Below, one piece after another: positions 42,501-48,482 of a stretch of 48,482 bases of DNA. This DNA is from JANNAT01 sp031422555. GTDB taxonomy: Bacteria > Pseudomonadota > Alphaproteobacteria > Rhodobacterales > Rhodobacteraceae. Both the position numbers and the translations under genes were made by a program. The notes under the pieces are model-generated. The model was given only the letters and a program-made list of their open reading frames with translations. It was not told the origin of the DNA and did not search any database. Location: positions 1-48,482 of the forward strand of contig JANPLZ010000143.1 in NCBI GenBank assembly GCA_031422555.1, given 5' to 3'. Numbering within the stretch: the stretch's first letter is position 1; each line of letters begins with the position of its first letter.

Positions 42501-42873
42501 AAGCCATGTGTTCAGTCTTGATGCCAGCTATGACATTTCGCAGAAATGGACGCTTGGCGGCAAGCTGGGGGTCCGGTTGGGCAAATCAGCCCCGGATTCG
42601 GTGCTGCCCTTGGTGCAGAATGATGCGTCGCTGGTGGTGCTGAACGCGCGCTATCATCTGACAAATCAATGGGATGTGCTGCTGGAGGGCCGCGCGTTGC
42701 AGGCCCCGCAGGCCGGGGTGGCGGAATTTGGCGGGTTGGCCACGGTATACCGGCAAGTTGGGCAGAATGTCATGGTTGGCTTGGGCTATAACTTCGGCTC
42801 TTTCTCGGATGATCTGAACGACCTTTCCCAAGACGATCAGGGGCTGTTTTTGAACTTGGTGGCCAAGTTTTAG
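39511..42873 (+). CDS. Outer-membrane beta-barrel partner of the giant fibre
   Basis: This 1120-residue protein has a Sec signal peptide cleaved after ANA (residue 28). Periplasmic beta-rich domains span about 29-410, including a small sandwich with VTVSGSGLAPGASVQ and a stretch reading SGDFVIQRILPPGDR. A conserved module at about 415-475 contains REVFLGTGGSVYFLRRQDIA and later GRDYAINYIQG. A C-terminal region of about 600 residues has amphipathic beta-strands, ending in the Phe-terminated LFLNLVAKF expected of a BAM-inserted barrel. The start codon lies one base after the giant gene's stop, so translation is probably coupled. It is likely the anchor or export pore for the fibre; that function is inferred from the arrangement. 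It has no TonB box or plug that I recognise. Confidence 0.85.
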   Translation: MRMMALKCRRCALLAAVSVLAMSSAANAQDDGFAISIGGTPVAGDRIVADAARRTNVARSAADVRVQADGLGVRPRLDLEVVSVGRGTVVVQSRMNYPAWITRAEVRVINLATGRQIKVVAIGPNGRAEIAVPSGEFAAAHRVYDASGRFDETAPVSLAQVHAASPEQGIDRANLRRIPVTGGAVTVSGSGLAPGASVQTLGEVIRPDASGDFVIQRILPPGDRAVPVRITGGGENIYIEPFVSIPKSEWFTLATADLTFGKIFAGPRKGAAYTLGRLAYYTKGKTVTGWQITSSADTGEDDLKNIFRDFDRKDPLGVLSRLDPDLAYPVYGDDSAIENDAPTAGKFYFKAQKDNSFVLWGNYKGRVAGAGYLRNERTLYGLQGVYASPAQTTRGQARLDATVYAAQPDMLPEREVFLGTGGSVYFLRRQDIAIGTETLTIELRDPITGRVLQSRVLVAGRDYAINYIQGLITLTAPLSAAQAPGLITPPAGTAPQARLVAQYEYTPTSGDIDGFAYGGRVQGWVTDQLRLGVTAMVEQTDTADQTAVGADIRYEFGTNSFAEAEIARTDGPGFGQTYSADGGLIITSTAAGAGSGQAVRFKTQIDLADLGLAAQGSVGAYFEDKAAGFSTLDANTSIDERSWGLSADIAASDRLGYRVAYDAFQDAAGKRLNKATATLTYQSSDRLAWELGLASEDRVELGDASKTGARTDLAVKATITQSDALLWYAFGQATVARSGGLARNDRAGLGAEIGFADNWRLQGEVSGGTAGAGGRALLSYEAAGSTAYFGYTLDPGRALNGVTLNGRDNGQIVAGGRRAVSASTTIYGENTYDLFGQHRALTSVYGVDYAANKSLTLSGSIELGRIEDPVDDFDRRALSLGLNYQNEAGLTAKARLELRQDRGTLAGSSRDADTILFGLDAAYKVSESARWLLSFDAADTETDGSSILSGEYAKASIGYALRPVEDDRFNMLIRYTYLYDMYGQRIDGSDQPGPRQQSHVFSLDASYDISQKWTLGGKLGVRLGKSAPDSVLPLVQNDASLVVLNARYHLTNQWDVLLEGRALQAPQAGVAEFGGLATVYRQVGQNVMVGLGYNFGSFSDDLNDLSQDDQGLFLNLVAKF

Positions 42874-43069
42874 TCGATTTTTACGCGGCAGAGTGAAAAG
42901 GGGCCCTTTAAGCCGCCGTCGCTGCAGGTAGAACCTGCCCCGGCCCCGATATTTTGGCGGCCTATTTTTCATCCCATGAAGAATACTTGACATAGAGTGC
43001 TTGTTATTTTGAAACACATCGGATCAAAATCTGGCAAGGGACAAGGTTTCACCAATCAAGGGGGGCAGG
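42874..43069. other. Intergenic region with small hairpins
   Basis: Two small inverted repeats follow the barrel gene: AAAGG (42897-42901) with CCTTT (42905-42909), and GCAGGT (42924-42929) with ACCTGC (42933-42938, loop AGA). Either could form part of a terminator, though neither has a U-run. The rest must carry the tmm promoter; I see no clear consensus elements. Confidence 0.4.
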
Positions 43070-44413
43070 ATGAAAAAGCGTGTCGCGGTTATAGGGGCGG
43101 GGCCGTCGGGTCTGGCGCAACTTCGGGCGTTCCAGTCAGCGGCGCAAAAAGGGGCCGATATTCCCGAAGTGGTGTGCTTTGAAAAGCAAGACAACTGGGG
43201 CGGGCTGTGGAATTATTCCTGGCGCACCGGTCTGGATGAATACGGTGAACCTGTGCACGGCTCGATGTATCGCTATCTGTGGTCGAACGGCCCGAAAGAG
43301 GGGCTGGAATTCGCGGACTACAGTTTCGAGGCGCATTTTGGCAAACAGATCGGCAGCTATCCACCGCGCGCGGTGCTGTTTGATTACATCGAAGGCCGGG
43401 TGAACAAGGCCAATGTGCGGCCATGGATCAGGTTTCGCACGCCGGTGCGGATGGTAACCTTTGATGACGCTTCGCAAAAGTTCACGGTGACGGTGCATGA
43501 TCTGGTCAAAGACCACACCTATTCCGAAGAATTTGACGATGTGGTGGTGGCCTCGGGGCATTTTTCCACCCCGAACGTGCCGGAATTCCCCGGGTTTTCC
43601 ACCTTTAACGGCCGTATCCTGCATGCCCATGATTTCCGCGATGCCCGCGAATTTGCCGGCAAGGATGTGTTGATCGTTGGCACCAGCTATTCCGCCGAAG
43701 ACATCGGATCGCAATGCTGGAAATACGGCTGCAAGTCGGTGACCGTATCGCACCGCACCGCTCCGATGGGCTATGACTGGCCCGACAACTGGCAAGAGGT
43801 GCCGCTGCTGACGTCAGTTGCGGGCAATACCGCAACCTACAAGGATGGTTCGAGTGGCCATATTGATGCGATTATTCTGTGCACCGGGTATCAGCATCAT
43901 TTCCCCTTCCTGCCCGATGGCTTGCGGTTGCGCACCAAAAACCGGCTGGCCACGGCAGATCTTTACCGGGGCGTGGCGTGGGTGAAAAATCCCAAGCTGT
44001 TTTATTTAGGCATGCAAGATCAATGGTATACCTTTAACATGTTCGACGCACAGGCGTGGTATGTCCGCGATGTGATCATGGGGCGGCTGGCGGTTCCGAC
44101 CTCCGAGGCTGACCGCGCCGCCGATGTTGTGGTGCGGGTGGCAGCCGAAGACGCGGTCGCCGACAGCTATGGTGCCATCGCCTATCAGGGCGCCTATGTG
44201 CAGGAATTGGTCGATCTGACCGACTATCCCAGCTTTGATATTCCGGGATCAAACGCGGCGTTTTATGCGTGGAAAAAGCACAAGGTCAAGAATATCATGA
44301 CCTTCCGTGATAATGCCTATGCGTCGGTGATGACGGGCACGATGGCCCCTTTGCACCACACGCCGTGGAAAGACGCGCTGGAAGACAGCTTGGACAGCTA
44401 TCTGAAAAGCTGA
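43070..44413 (+). CDS. tmm: Trimethylamine monooxygenase (flavin-containing)
   Basis: This 447-residue flavin-dependent monooxygenase matches the bacterial trimethylamine monooxygenase pattern along its length. It has the FAD motif GAGPSG at residues 8-13, WGGLWNYSWRTGLDE, SMYRYLWSNGPKEGLEF, the FMO signature-like FNGRILHAHDFRD near residue 178, a second dinucleotide site GTSYSAED near 203, and GMQDQWYTFNMFDAQ. Tmm oxidises trimethylamine to its N-oxide with NADPH and oxygen, and also acts on some other methylated amines and sulfides. A GGGG-rich ribosome binding site precedes the ATG. The usual roseobacter neighbours (TMAO demethylase, TMAO ABC transporter) are absent from this window, but gmaS lies 3 kb away. 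Confidence 0.94.
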   Translation: MKKRVAVIGAGPSGLAQLRAFQSAAQKGADIPEVVCFEKQDNWGGLWNYSWRTGLDEYGEPVHGSMYRYLWSNGPKEGLEFADYSFEAHFGKQIGSYPPRAVLFDYIEGRVNKANVRPWIRFRTPVRMVTFDDASQKFTVTVHDLVKDHTYSEEFDDVVVASGHFSTPNVPEFPGFSTFNGRILHAHDFRDAREFAGKDVLIVGTSYSAEDIGSQCWKYGCKSVTVSHRTAPMGYDWPDNWQEVPLLTSVAGNTATYKDGSSGHIDAIILCTGYQHHFPFLPDGLRLRTKNRLATADLYRGVAWVKNPKLFYLGMQDQWYTFNMFDAQAWYVRDVIMGRLAVPTSEADRAADVVVRVAAEDAVADSYGAIAYQGAYVQELVDLTDYPSFDIPGSNAAFYAWKKHKVKNIMTFRDNAYASVMTGTMAPLHHTPWKDALEDSLDSYLKS

Positions 44414-44422
44414 ATCCAATGC

Positions 44423-44443
44423 GTCCCGGACCTGATCCGGGAC
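44423..44443. repeat. REP-like palindrome between convergent genes
   Basis: The arms GTCCCGGA (44423-44430) and TCCGGGAC (44436-44443) with loop CCTGA form a perfect 8-bp stem. This sequence resembles intergenic palindromes that recur in many alphaproteobacterial genomes. It could also end transcription of tmm and the BLUF gene. Only one copy is in this window. Confidence 0.6.
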
Positions 44444-44486
44444 CTCTGGCTGCCGAAATGGACCGAGATCGGAAAGGCTTGACCGA

Positions 44487-44891
44487 TCAGACCGGGATGC
44501 TGGCCAAGCGGGTGAAAATCGCAATCACCTCGTCCGGGCCAACGGTTTCAAGCGCGCCGTTGTCGATCTCGGCGCGCGACCAGACCCACGACTGCGCCGG
44601 ATCATCGCGCATTGCCCAACGGCTGAACAGGCGGCCATTGTCAGCAATGGTGCGGTGCGATAACTGGCGCACTTCCAGATGGCGGTCATCCCGACCGATG
44701 CGGCGATAGGTGGCCTCAACCGCGTCTTGCGGGCCTTCCAGCATTTGCAGATACAGATCATCCCGGCAGATCAGCGCGCCGGTGATGCCATCGCGGTCAT
44801 TGCAGCGCCGCGCGTCCAGTAAAATGCCCGACAGGGTTGGGCCGTCAAACCCAAAGGGTCGCGACGCATAGGTCAGTTGGATAAGCGCCAT
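44487..44891 (-). CDS. BLUF-domain blue-light sensor
   Basis: This 134-residue protein is a single BLUF domain plus a short helical tail. The flavin-site residues are in place: Tyr8 in QLTYASR, Asn31 in RRCNDRDGITGAL and Gln49 in LYLQMLEG, with spacing matching Tyr21, Asn45 and Gln63 of AppA. FSRWAM near residue 91 covers the Trp/Met switching region. Short BLUF proteins bind FAD and signal blue light through protein contacts; there is no fused output domain here. AGGGA lies about 11 bases before the ATG, so the start is acceptable but not strongly marked. No obvious partner gene is adjacent. Confidence 0.93.
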   Translation of the reverse strand: MALIQLTYASRPFGFDGPTLSGILLDARRCNDRDGITGALICRDDLYLQMLEGPQDAVEATYRRIGRDDRHLEVRQLSHRTIADNGRLFSRWAMRDDPAQSWVWSRAEIDNGALETVGPDEVIAIFTRLASIPV

Positions 44892-45107
44892 GTGTCTGCG
44901 TGTCCCTAAGGTTTCGGCCCATTTGCAGGCAGGCTAGCGCGAAAGATTGCCACTGGCCAGCGCCGCGTGCGGGCAAATCATAGACGCCCTCGCGCAGTTT
45001 TGCGCGGTCAGTGTGCAGGTTGACCCGAACACAATCAAACCCCTATTCTGGCGTCAACACCTATGCCCCTTATCAAACCTCCCTTGCCCCAATGCCGGAG
45101 ATTTCCC

Positions 45108-45470
45108 TTGCGCCCGATCACAAAATCAGACCGCCGCATCGCCAATATTCACGCGGCGGCCTTTGTGCCCTTTGCCTACCCCGATGGGATGGCGTTGGGC
45201 GATACGGTGTTGCAACTGGATGACAGCCGCGCTTTGGGCGAGGGGTTTCACGTTTACCGCATGCCTGCCGGCATGACCACACGCGGGCATCGCCACAATG
45301 GGCATGAGCAGTTTTTGATCCTTGAGGGCGAGTTGCACGAAAGCGATGGCACCATCCTGCGCGCGGGCGATCTGGTGTTTTATCACGACGGGTCCGAGCA
45401 TAATTCCTATAGCCCGAACGGCTGTTTGTTGGCGGTTCACATCGCGGGGCCAGAGGTGACGGTGGACTAA
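45108..45470 (+). CDS. Single-domain cupin protein
   Basis: This protein is 120 residues from TTG 45108, where GGAG lies seven bases upstream. An in-frame ATG at 45063 has no ribosome binding site, but would add 15 residues. The core has a cupin motif 1 with HRHNGHEQFLILEGELHE (metal-ligand His, His and Glu), RAGDLVFY, and motif 2 with SEHNSYSPNGC. It is probably a small metal-binding sugar-, acid- or stress-related cupin; the substrate is unknown. It is convergent with the DUF4242 gene. Confidence 0.8.
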   Translation: MRPITKSDRRIANIHAAAFVPFAYPDGMALGDTVLQLDDSRALGEGFHVYRMPAGMTTRGHRHNGHEQFLILEGELHESDGTILRAGDLVFYHDGSEHNSYSPNGCLLAVHIAGPEVTVD

Positions 45471-45491
45471 AAATGCGCCCCAAGGGGTGCA
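45469..45491 (-). terminator. Intrinsic terminator of the DUF4242 gene
   Basis: TGCGCCCC (45474-45481) pairs with GGGGTGCA (45484-45491), with one G-U pair and a tight loop. On the minus strand it is followed by five U (45473-45469). It lies just after the cupin stop, so it may act in both directions. Confidence 0.6.
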
Positions 45492-45575
45492 GCCGGTTTT
45501 GGCCACCCCATTCCTGCGGCATGCACAACCCTTTGCCAGCGACACCCAACCTTTGGCCCGCTGGCGCAAAGGCCG

Positions 45576-45851
45576 TTAATTATTGGCTGTCAGCGGATCA
45601 ATGATCTGCGGAATTTCGGTGATGCGCGACACCGGGATGCCGCTGATATTGGCATGCTGGTGAATTTCGTCCTCGCTTTGGGCAAGGTAGATGCAGAAGG
45701 TTTTGTTGCCCGCGACGTAGGAATGCTGCCACTGAATGGCGGGGCCAATGGTCGCCAGCGCATTGTTTGACGCCCGCGCGGCCCCGCAAAGTTCAGTCAG
45801 CGAAAACTCTCCGATACCGGGAATGTCGCGTTCAATCAGGAAACGTTTCAT
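45576..45851 (-). CDS. DUF4242 small protein
   Basis: This 91-residue protein matches the DUF4242 pattern: MKRFLIERDIPGIGEFSLTE at the start, then WQHSYVAGNKTFCIYLAQSE and IHQHANISGIPVSRITEIP. The fold is a small ferredoxin-like alpha/beta barrel; one characterised relative binds nickel, and most are of unknown function. AAGGAG lies eight bases before the ATG at 45851; the longer in-frame start at 45932 overlaps the operator region and is rejected. It is transcribed divergently from a LysR regulator, with paired inverted repeats between, so it is the likely target of that regulator. Confidence 0.85.
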   Translation of the reverse strand: MKRFLIERDIPGIGEFSLTELCGAARASNNALATIGPAIQWQHSYVAGNKTFCIYLAQSEDEIHQHANISGIPVSRITEIPQIIDPLTANN

Positions 45852-45866
45852 CGTGTTGGCTCCTTG

Positions 45867-45965
45867 TGCGAAAGAGGGGTTGCTGCATGGAACGCCTATG
45901 GTGCGCGCTTGGCTTTCGGAATCAAAACGCAATTTTCCTTACTGACCGAAAGCCAGCCTTTCGCA
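45867..45965. promoter_or_regulatory. Nested inverted repeats: probable LysR operator
   Basis: Two nested pairs share the core CGAAAG/CTTTCG. The inner pair is TGGCTTTCGG (45910-45919) with CCGAAAGCCA (45946-45955), a perfect 10-bp match 26 nt apart. The outer pair is TGCGAAAG (45867-45874) with CTTTCGCA (45958-45965). They lie between the divergent DUF4242 and LysR genes, as expected for LysR recall and activation sites. Confidence 0.7.
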
Positions 45966-46006
45966 AATTTGTTTGATCTTTTGCGTCTTAAAGATAATCT
46001 TTACCA

Positions 46007-46930
46007 ATGACGGTGATTTCGCATCTCAGGTCGTTACAGGCGCTTGATATGGCGATCCGGGAAGGGTCGCTGAAACGTGCGGCGGTGCGGCTGGGGATCA
46101 CTCCGGCGGCGGTCGGGCAGCGGATCAGGGCGCTGGAAGATTATCTTGGCACCGATCTGTTGATGCGGGGGCGGTCGGGGCTGATACCCACGCCGGAACT
46201 GGATCTGGCGCTTGGCGATCTGCGTCTGGCGTTTGACGCGCTGCACCGGGTGACCGAGACGCTGGATTTTCAGCGCGTCAGCGAAATTCACATTGTGGCC
46301 GATCCCGACTGGGCAGAGCTTTGGCTGTTGCCGCGGATGCCCGAGTTTCGCAAAAATCATCCGCATATTCTGTTTTGCATCAACGGCGTTGGTGACATTC
46401 CGGTTCGCCTCGGTGCGCCTGACCTGCGGATCAGCAATGGCCCCGAAACCGGCGAGATCCTTTTTACCGATGCAATCTTGCCCGTCGGCGGGCCGGATAA
46501 CATCCGTCGCATTGCGGCATGGGATGCGGAAATGGAGATGGAGGGACTGCCGCTGCTGCATCTGAAATCGCAAAAGGATGACGGTGATCATCCCGGCTGG
46601 GTGCAATGGTTCGCCGCGTTCGGGCACCGCCGCACCGGACCGGACCGGGGGGTGATTTATCCCAATGCCCGGCTTGGCGTGCAGTCGGTGCGGCTGGAAG
46701 CGGGGTTTCTGGTTTGCGGCCTGTCGCTGGTGTTGCAAGACCTTGATGCAGGATCGGTGGTGCTGCCGTTTCCAGTGGCCCAGCACCTGATTGCCCCGCA
46801 CCCATACCGCATGAGGCTGCGCCCCGATGCCGCCAATCGCCCGCAAACACTGCGATTTGTCGAATGGCTGCGCGGTGAGGCGGCCAAAACAGCGCGCCGG
46901 ATCACCGATATGACCGGGCGAGCCGCGTAA
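46007..46930 (+). CDS. LysR family transcriptional regulator
   Basis: This 307-residue protein has an N-terminal winged helix-turn-helix: LRSLQALDMAIREGSLKRAA, then LGITPAAVGQRIRALEDYLG and LLMRGRSGLIPT. A linker helix and a periplasmic-binding-like effector domain follow (about residues 88-300). The layout is close to GcvA-type regulators. The ATG at 46007 lacks a strong ribosome binding site. It is divergent from the DUF4242 gene across a 155-bp region containing the nested inverted repeats. The effector ligand is unknown. Confidence 0.93.
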   Translation: MTVISHLRSLQALDMAIREGSLKRAAVRLGITPAAVGQRIRALEDYLGTDLLMRGRSGLIPTPELDLALGDLRLAFDALHRVTETLDFQRVSEIHIVADPDWAELWLLPRMPEFRKNHPHILFCINGVGDIPVRLGAPDLRISNGPETGEILFTDAILPVGGPDNIRRIAAWDAEMEMEGLPLLHLKSQKDDGDHPGWVQWFAAFGHRRTGPDRGVIYPNARLGVQSVRLEAGFLVCGLSLVLQDLDAGSVVLPFPVAQHLIAPHPYRMRLRPDAANRPQTLRFVEWLRGEAAKTARRITDMTGRAA

Positions 46931-46965
46931 ATTTTGGCTGGGGTTGCGGGTTTTCAAGGGCGTGC

Positions 46966-47001
46966 CCAAGGCGTCGGGCTTGCGCCGGGCGCCTTGGCTT
47001 T
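46966..47001. terminator. Terminator between convergent LysR and gmaS genes
   Basis: CCAAGGCG (46966-46973) pairs with CGCCTTGG (46990-46997), with a GC-rich 16-nt loop, and is followed on the plus strand by CTTTT. It follows the LysR stop by 36 bp and precedes the gmaS stop on the other strand, so it may serve both genes. Confidence 0.65.
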
Positions 47002-47007
47002 TGGGGG

Positions 47008-48315
47008 TCAGATATCCAGCGTATTGTCACGCTCCCATTGCGAAAAATGCGCTGTGTAGTCGTTCCACTCCTGATGCTTCAGCTTCAGGTAGGCGGCGGA
47101 AAACTCAAGGCCCATCATCGCCTTCAGCGTGGTGTCGCGGTCGTAATCACGTAAAGCGTCCAGCAGGTTCAGCGGCAGCTTTGGCGCCCCCTTTACCGTA
47201 TGACCTTGGGTATACATATCAATATCATAGCGTTTGCCGGGGTCTGCCTTGGTGCGAATACCGTCAAGGCCCGCGGCGATGATCACGGCCTGCATGAGGT
47301 AAGGGTTGGCGGCCCCGTCCGGCAGTCGAAGTTCAAAGCGCCCCGGCCCCGGCACGCGCACCATATGGGTGCGGTTGTTGCCTGTCCACGTCACGGTATT
47401 GGGTGCCCAAGTCGCGCCAGAGACGGTGCGCGGCGCGTTGATGCGTTTGTAGCTGTTCACCGTAGGGTTGGTGATGGCGGCAAGCGCGCTTGCGTGCTTC
47501 ATGATGCCGCCCAAGAAATTGCGCCCACGGTCAGACAGGCCAAGTTCTTTGCTGTCATCGGAGAAGGCGTTTTTCTTTCCGTCCAGATCCCAGACCGAAA
47601 TATGCGCGTGGCAGCCTGAACCCGTCAGCCCCTTGAACGGTTTTGGCATGAAGGTGGCGCGAAGCCCGTGCTTTTCGGCCACGCTGCGCATCATGAATTT
47701 GAAGAACGAATGTTTATCGGCGGTTTGCAGGGCATCGTCGTATTTCCAGTTCATCTCAAACTGGCCGATCGCGTCTTCGTGGTCGTTCTGGTAGGCTTCC
47801 CACCCCAAAGCCAGCATGTAATCGCAAACCTCGGCGATGACGTCATAGCGCCGCATCACGGCTTGCTGATCATAGCAGGGCTTCACCGCGTTATCGTAGG
47901 GGTCTGATACGGCGGTGCCTTCGGGGTTCAGCAGGAAAAATTCCGGCTCCACCCCGGTTTTGACGCGCAGACCTTCTTTTGCGGCCTCATCAACCAGTTG
48001 GCGCAGAACGTTGCGGGGGGCTTGGTTGACCGGCTTGCCTTCCATCACGCAGTTCGACGCCAGCCATGCCACCTCGGGCTTCCACGGCAGTTGGATCGCC
48101 GATGACGCATCCGGCACCGCCATCATATCGGGGTGGGCGGCGGTCAGGTCCAGCCATGTGGCGAAACCTGCAAAACCGGCACCATCGACGGCCATATCGT
48201 TGATCGCTTGTGCCGGTACCAGTTTGGCGCGCTGGCCGCCGAACAGATCAGTATAGGATACCATGAAATACTTGATGCCCTTGGATGCGGCATATTTGGC
48301 AAGGTCTTTGACCAT
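47008..48315 (-). CDS. gmaS: Gamma-glutamylmethylamide synthetase / type III glutamine synthetase-like
   Basis: This 435-residue enzyme of the glutamine synthetase superfamily has KYFMVSYTDLFGGQRAKLVP near the start, the metal-site VEPEFFLL, NDHEDAIGQFEMNW, the nucleotide-binding KPFKGLTGSGCHAHIS, and a C-terminal RVPGPGRFELRLPDGAANPY. The sequence matches the GlnT/GmaS branch. GmaS joins methylamine to glutamate with ATP in the N-methylglutamate pathway, letting roseobacters use monomethylamine as a nitrogen source. Nearby tmm supports this choice, but the closely related GlnT glutamine synthetases cannot be excluded by eye. The ATG at 48315 has AGGGAG upstream; an in-frame start at 48432 would overlap the OsmC gene. 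No mgd (N-methylglutamate dehydrogenase) genes are in the window. Confidence 0.85.
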   Translation of the reverse strand: MVKDLAKYAASKGIKYFMVSYTDLFGGQRAKLVPAQAINDMAVDGAGFAGFATWLDLTAAHPDMMAVPDASSAIQLPWKPEVAWLASNCVMEGKPVNQAPRNVLRQLVDEAAKEGLRVKTGVEPEFFLLNPEGTAVSDPYDNAVKPCYDQQAVMRRYDVIAEVCDYMLALGWEAYQNDHEDAIGQFEMNWKYDDALQTADKHSFFKFMMRSVAEKHGLRATFMPKPFKGLTGSGCHAHISVWDLDGKKNAFSDDSKELGLSDRGRNFLGGIMKHASALAAITNPTVNSYKRINAPRTVSGATWAPNTVTWTGNNRTHMVRVPGPGRFELRLPDGAANPYLMQAVIIAAGLDGIRTKADPGKRYDIDMYTQGHTVKGAPKLPLNLLDALRDYDRDTTLKAMMGLEFSAAYLKLKHQEWNDYTAHFSQWERDNTLDI

Positions 48316-48380
48316 AAGATATCTCCCTATCGTGTCATTTAATCGCCCCCATCTTTTAGCGGGGTGCGTGTTTCTGGGGC

Positions 48381-48482
48381 TTAAGCAGGCTCTATGCGCA
48401 CCTCGGTTTTGACGGAATTGGCGATGAAACATTCGTCATGCGCGGCGTGGTGCAAGGCGATTATGGTTGCGGCATCGGGGGC
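48381..48482 (-). CDS. OsmC family protein (3' part; cut by window edge)
   Basis: Only the last 33 codons are present. They read through LHHAAHDECFIANSVKTEV to a TAA stop (48383-48381). The AH-x-x-CFIANSVKTEV pattern with its Cys is the conserved C-terminus of OsmC/Ohr-type peroxidases, which reduce organic hydroperoxides. The gene continues beyond 48482. It lies upstream of gmaS on the same strand, with 65 bp between. Confidence 0.85.
   Translation of the reverse strand, partial: APDAATIIALHHAAHDECFIANSVKTEVRIEPA

Noticed and set aside
46034..46969. Minus-strand frame of 311 codons opposite the LysR gene
   Set aside because: It is the shadow of a well-recognised LysR regulator; composition rich in Gln, His and Arg without domain features.

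Overview
The window looks like a chromosomal piece of a Rhodobacteraceae-type alphaproteobacterium. The evidence is high GC, a PhyR/NepR/EcfG general stress response locus with GGAAC-N16/17-CGTT promoters, a trimethylamine monooxygenase and a gamma-glutamylmethylamide synthetase of the kind found in roseobacters. No tRNA, rRNA, insertion sequence, prophage or CRISPR array was seen.

Positions 1-10.7 kb are a general-stress-response island. A PhyR-type response regulator faces a nepR-ecfG-histidine kinase operon, with two interleaved EcfG promoters between them. Around this core, csbD, a DUF1328 membrane peptide, a DUF2383 protein and an AI-2E-family transporter each have a near-perfect EcfG promoter. 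A further plus-strand EcfG-type promoter followed by a strong terminator (8528-8678) contains no convincing gene and is proposed as a stress-induced small RNA. A DUF883-like/DUF1469/DUF3618 envelope operon, a Crp/Fnr regulator and a degenerate receiver protein fill the rest.

Positions 10.8-16.4 kb hold a three-gene minus-strand operon: neutral ceramidase, a zinc-dependent phospholipase C-like protein and an unknown protein with an Ig-like middle. None has an obvious signal peptide, and the ceramidase carries a recent 114-bp tandem duplication. Positions 16.7-21.1 kb hold a tightly overlapping five-gene carbohydrate operon (Gfo/Idh dehydrogenase, TIM-barrel isomerase, alpha/beta hydrolase, pentulose-phosphate-epimerase-like protein, ROK kinase).

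Positions 21.5-42.9 kb are the most striking part. A 6004-residue secreted protein, built of about 42 DUF11-like beta-sandwich domains, is followed after one base by a 1120-residue outer-membrane beta-barrel protein. Every repeat keeps a Lys, an Asp/Glu and an Asn at the same places, the pattern expected for intramolecular isopeptide bonds. The repeats fall into disulfide-type and Cys-free acidic classes arranged in blocks. The pair looks like a giant surface fibre with its own outer-membrane partner.

Positions 43-48.5 kb hold methylated-amine genes (tmm, gmaS) mixed with a BLUF photoreceptor, a cupin, a DUF4242 protein divergent from a LysR regulator with a clear inverted-repeat operator, and the 3' end of an OsmC-family gene cut by the window edge.
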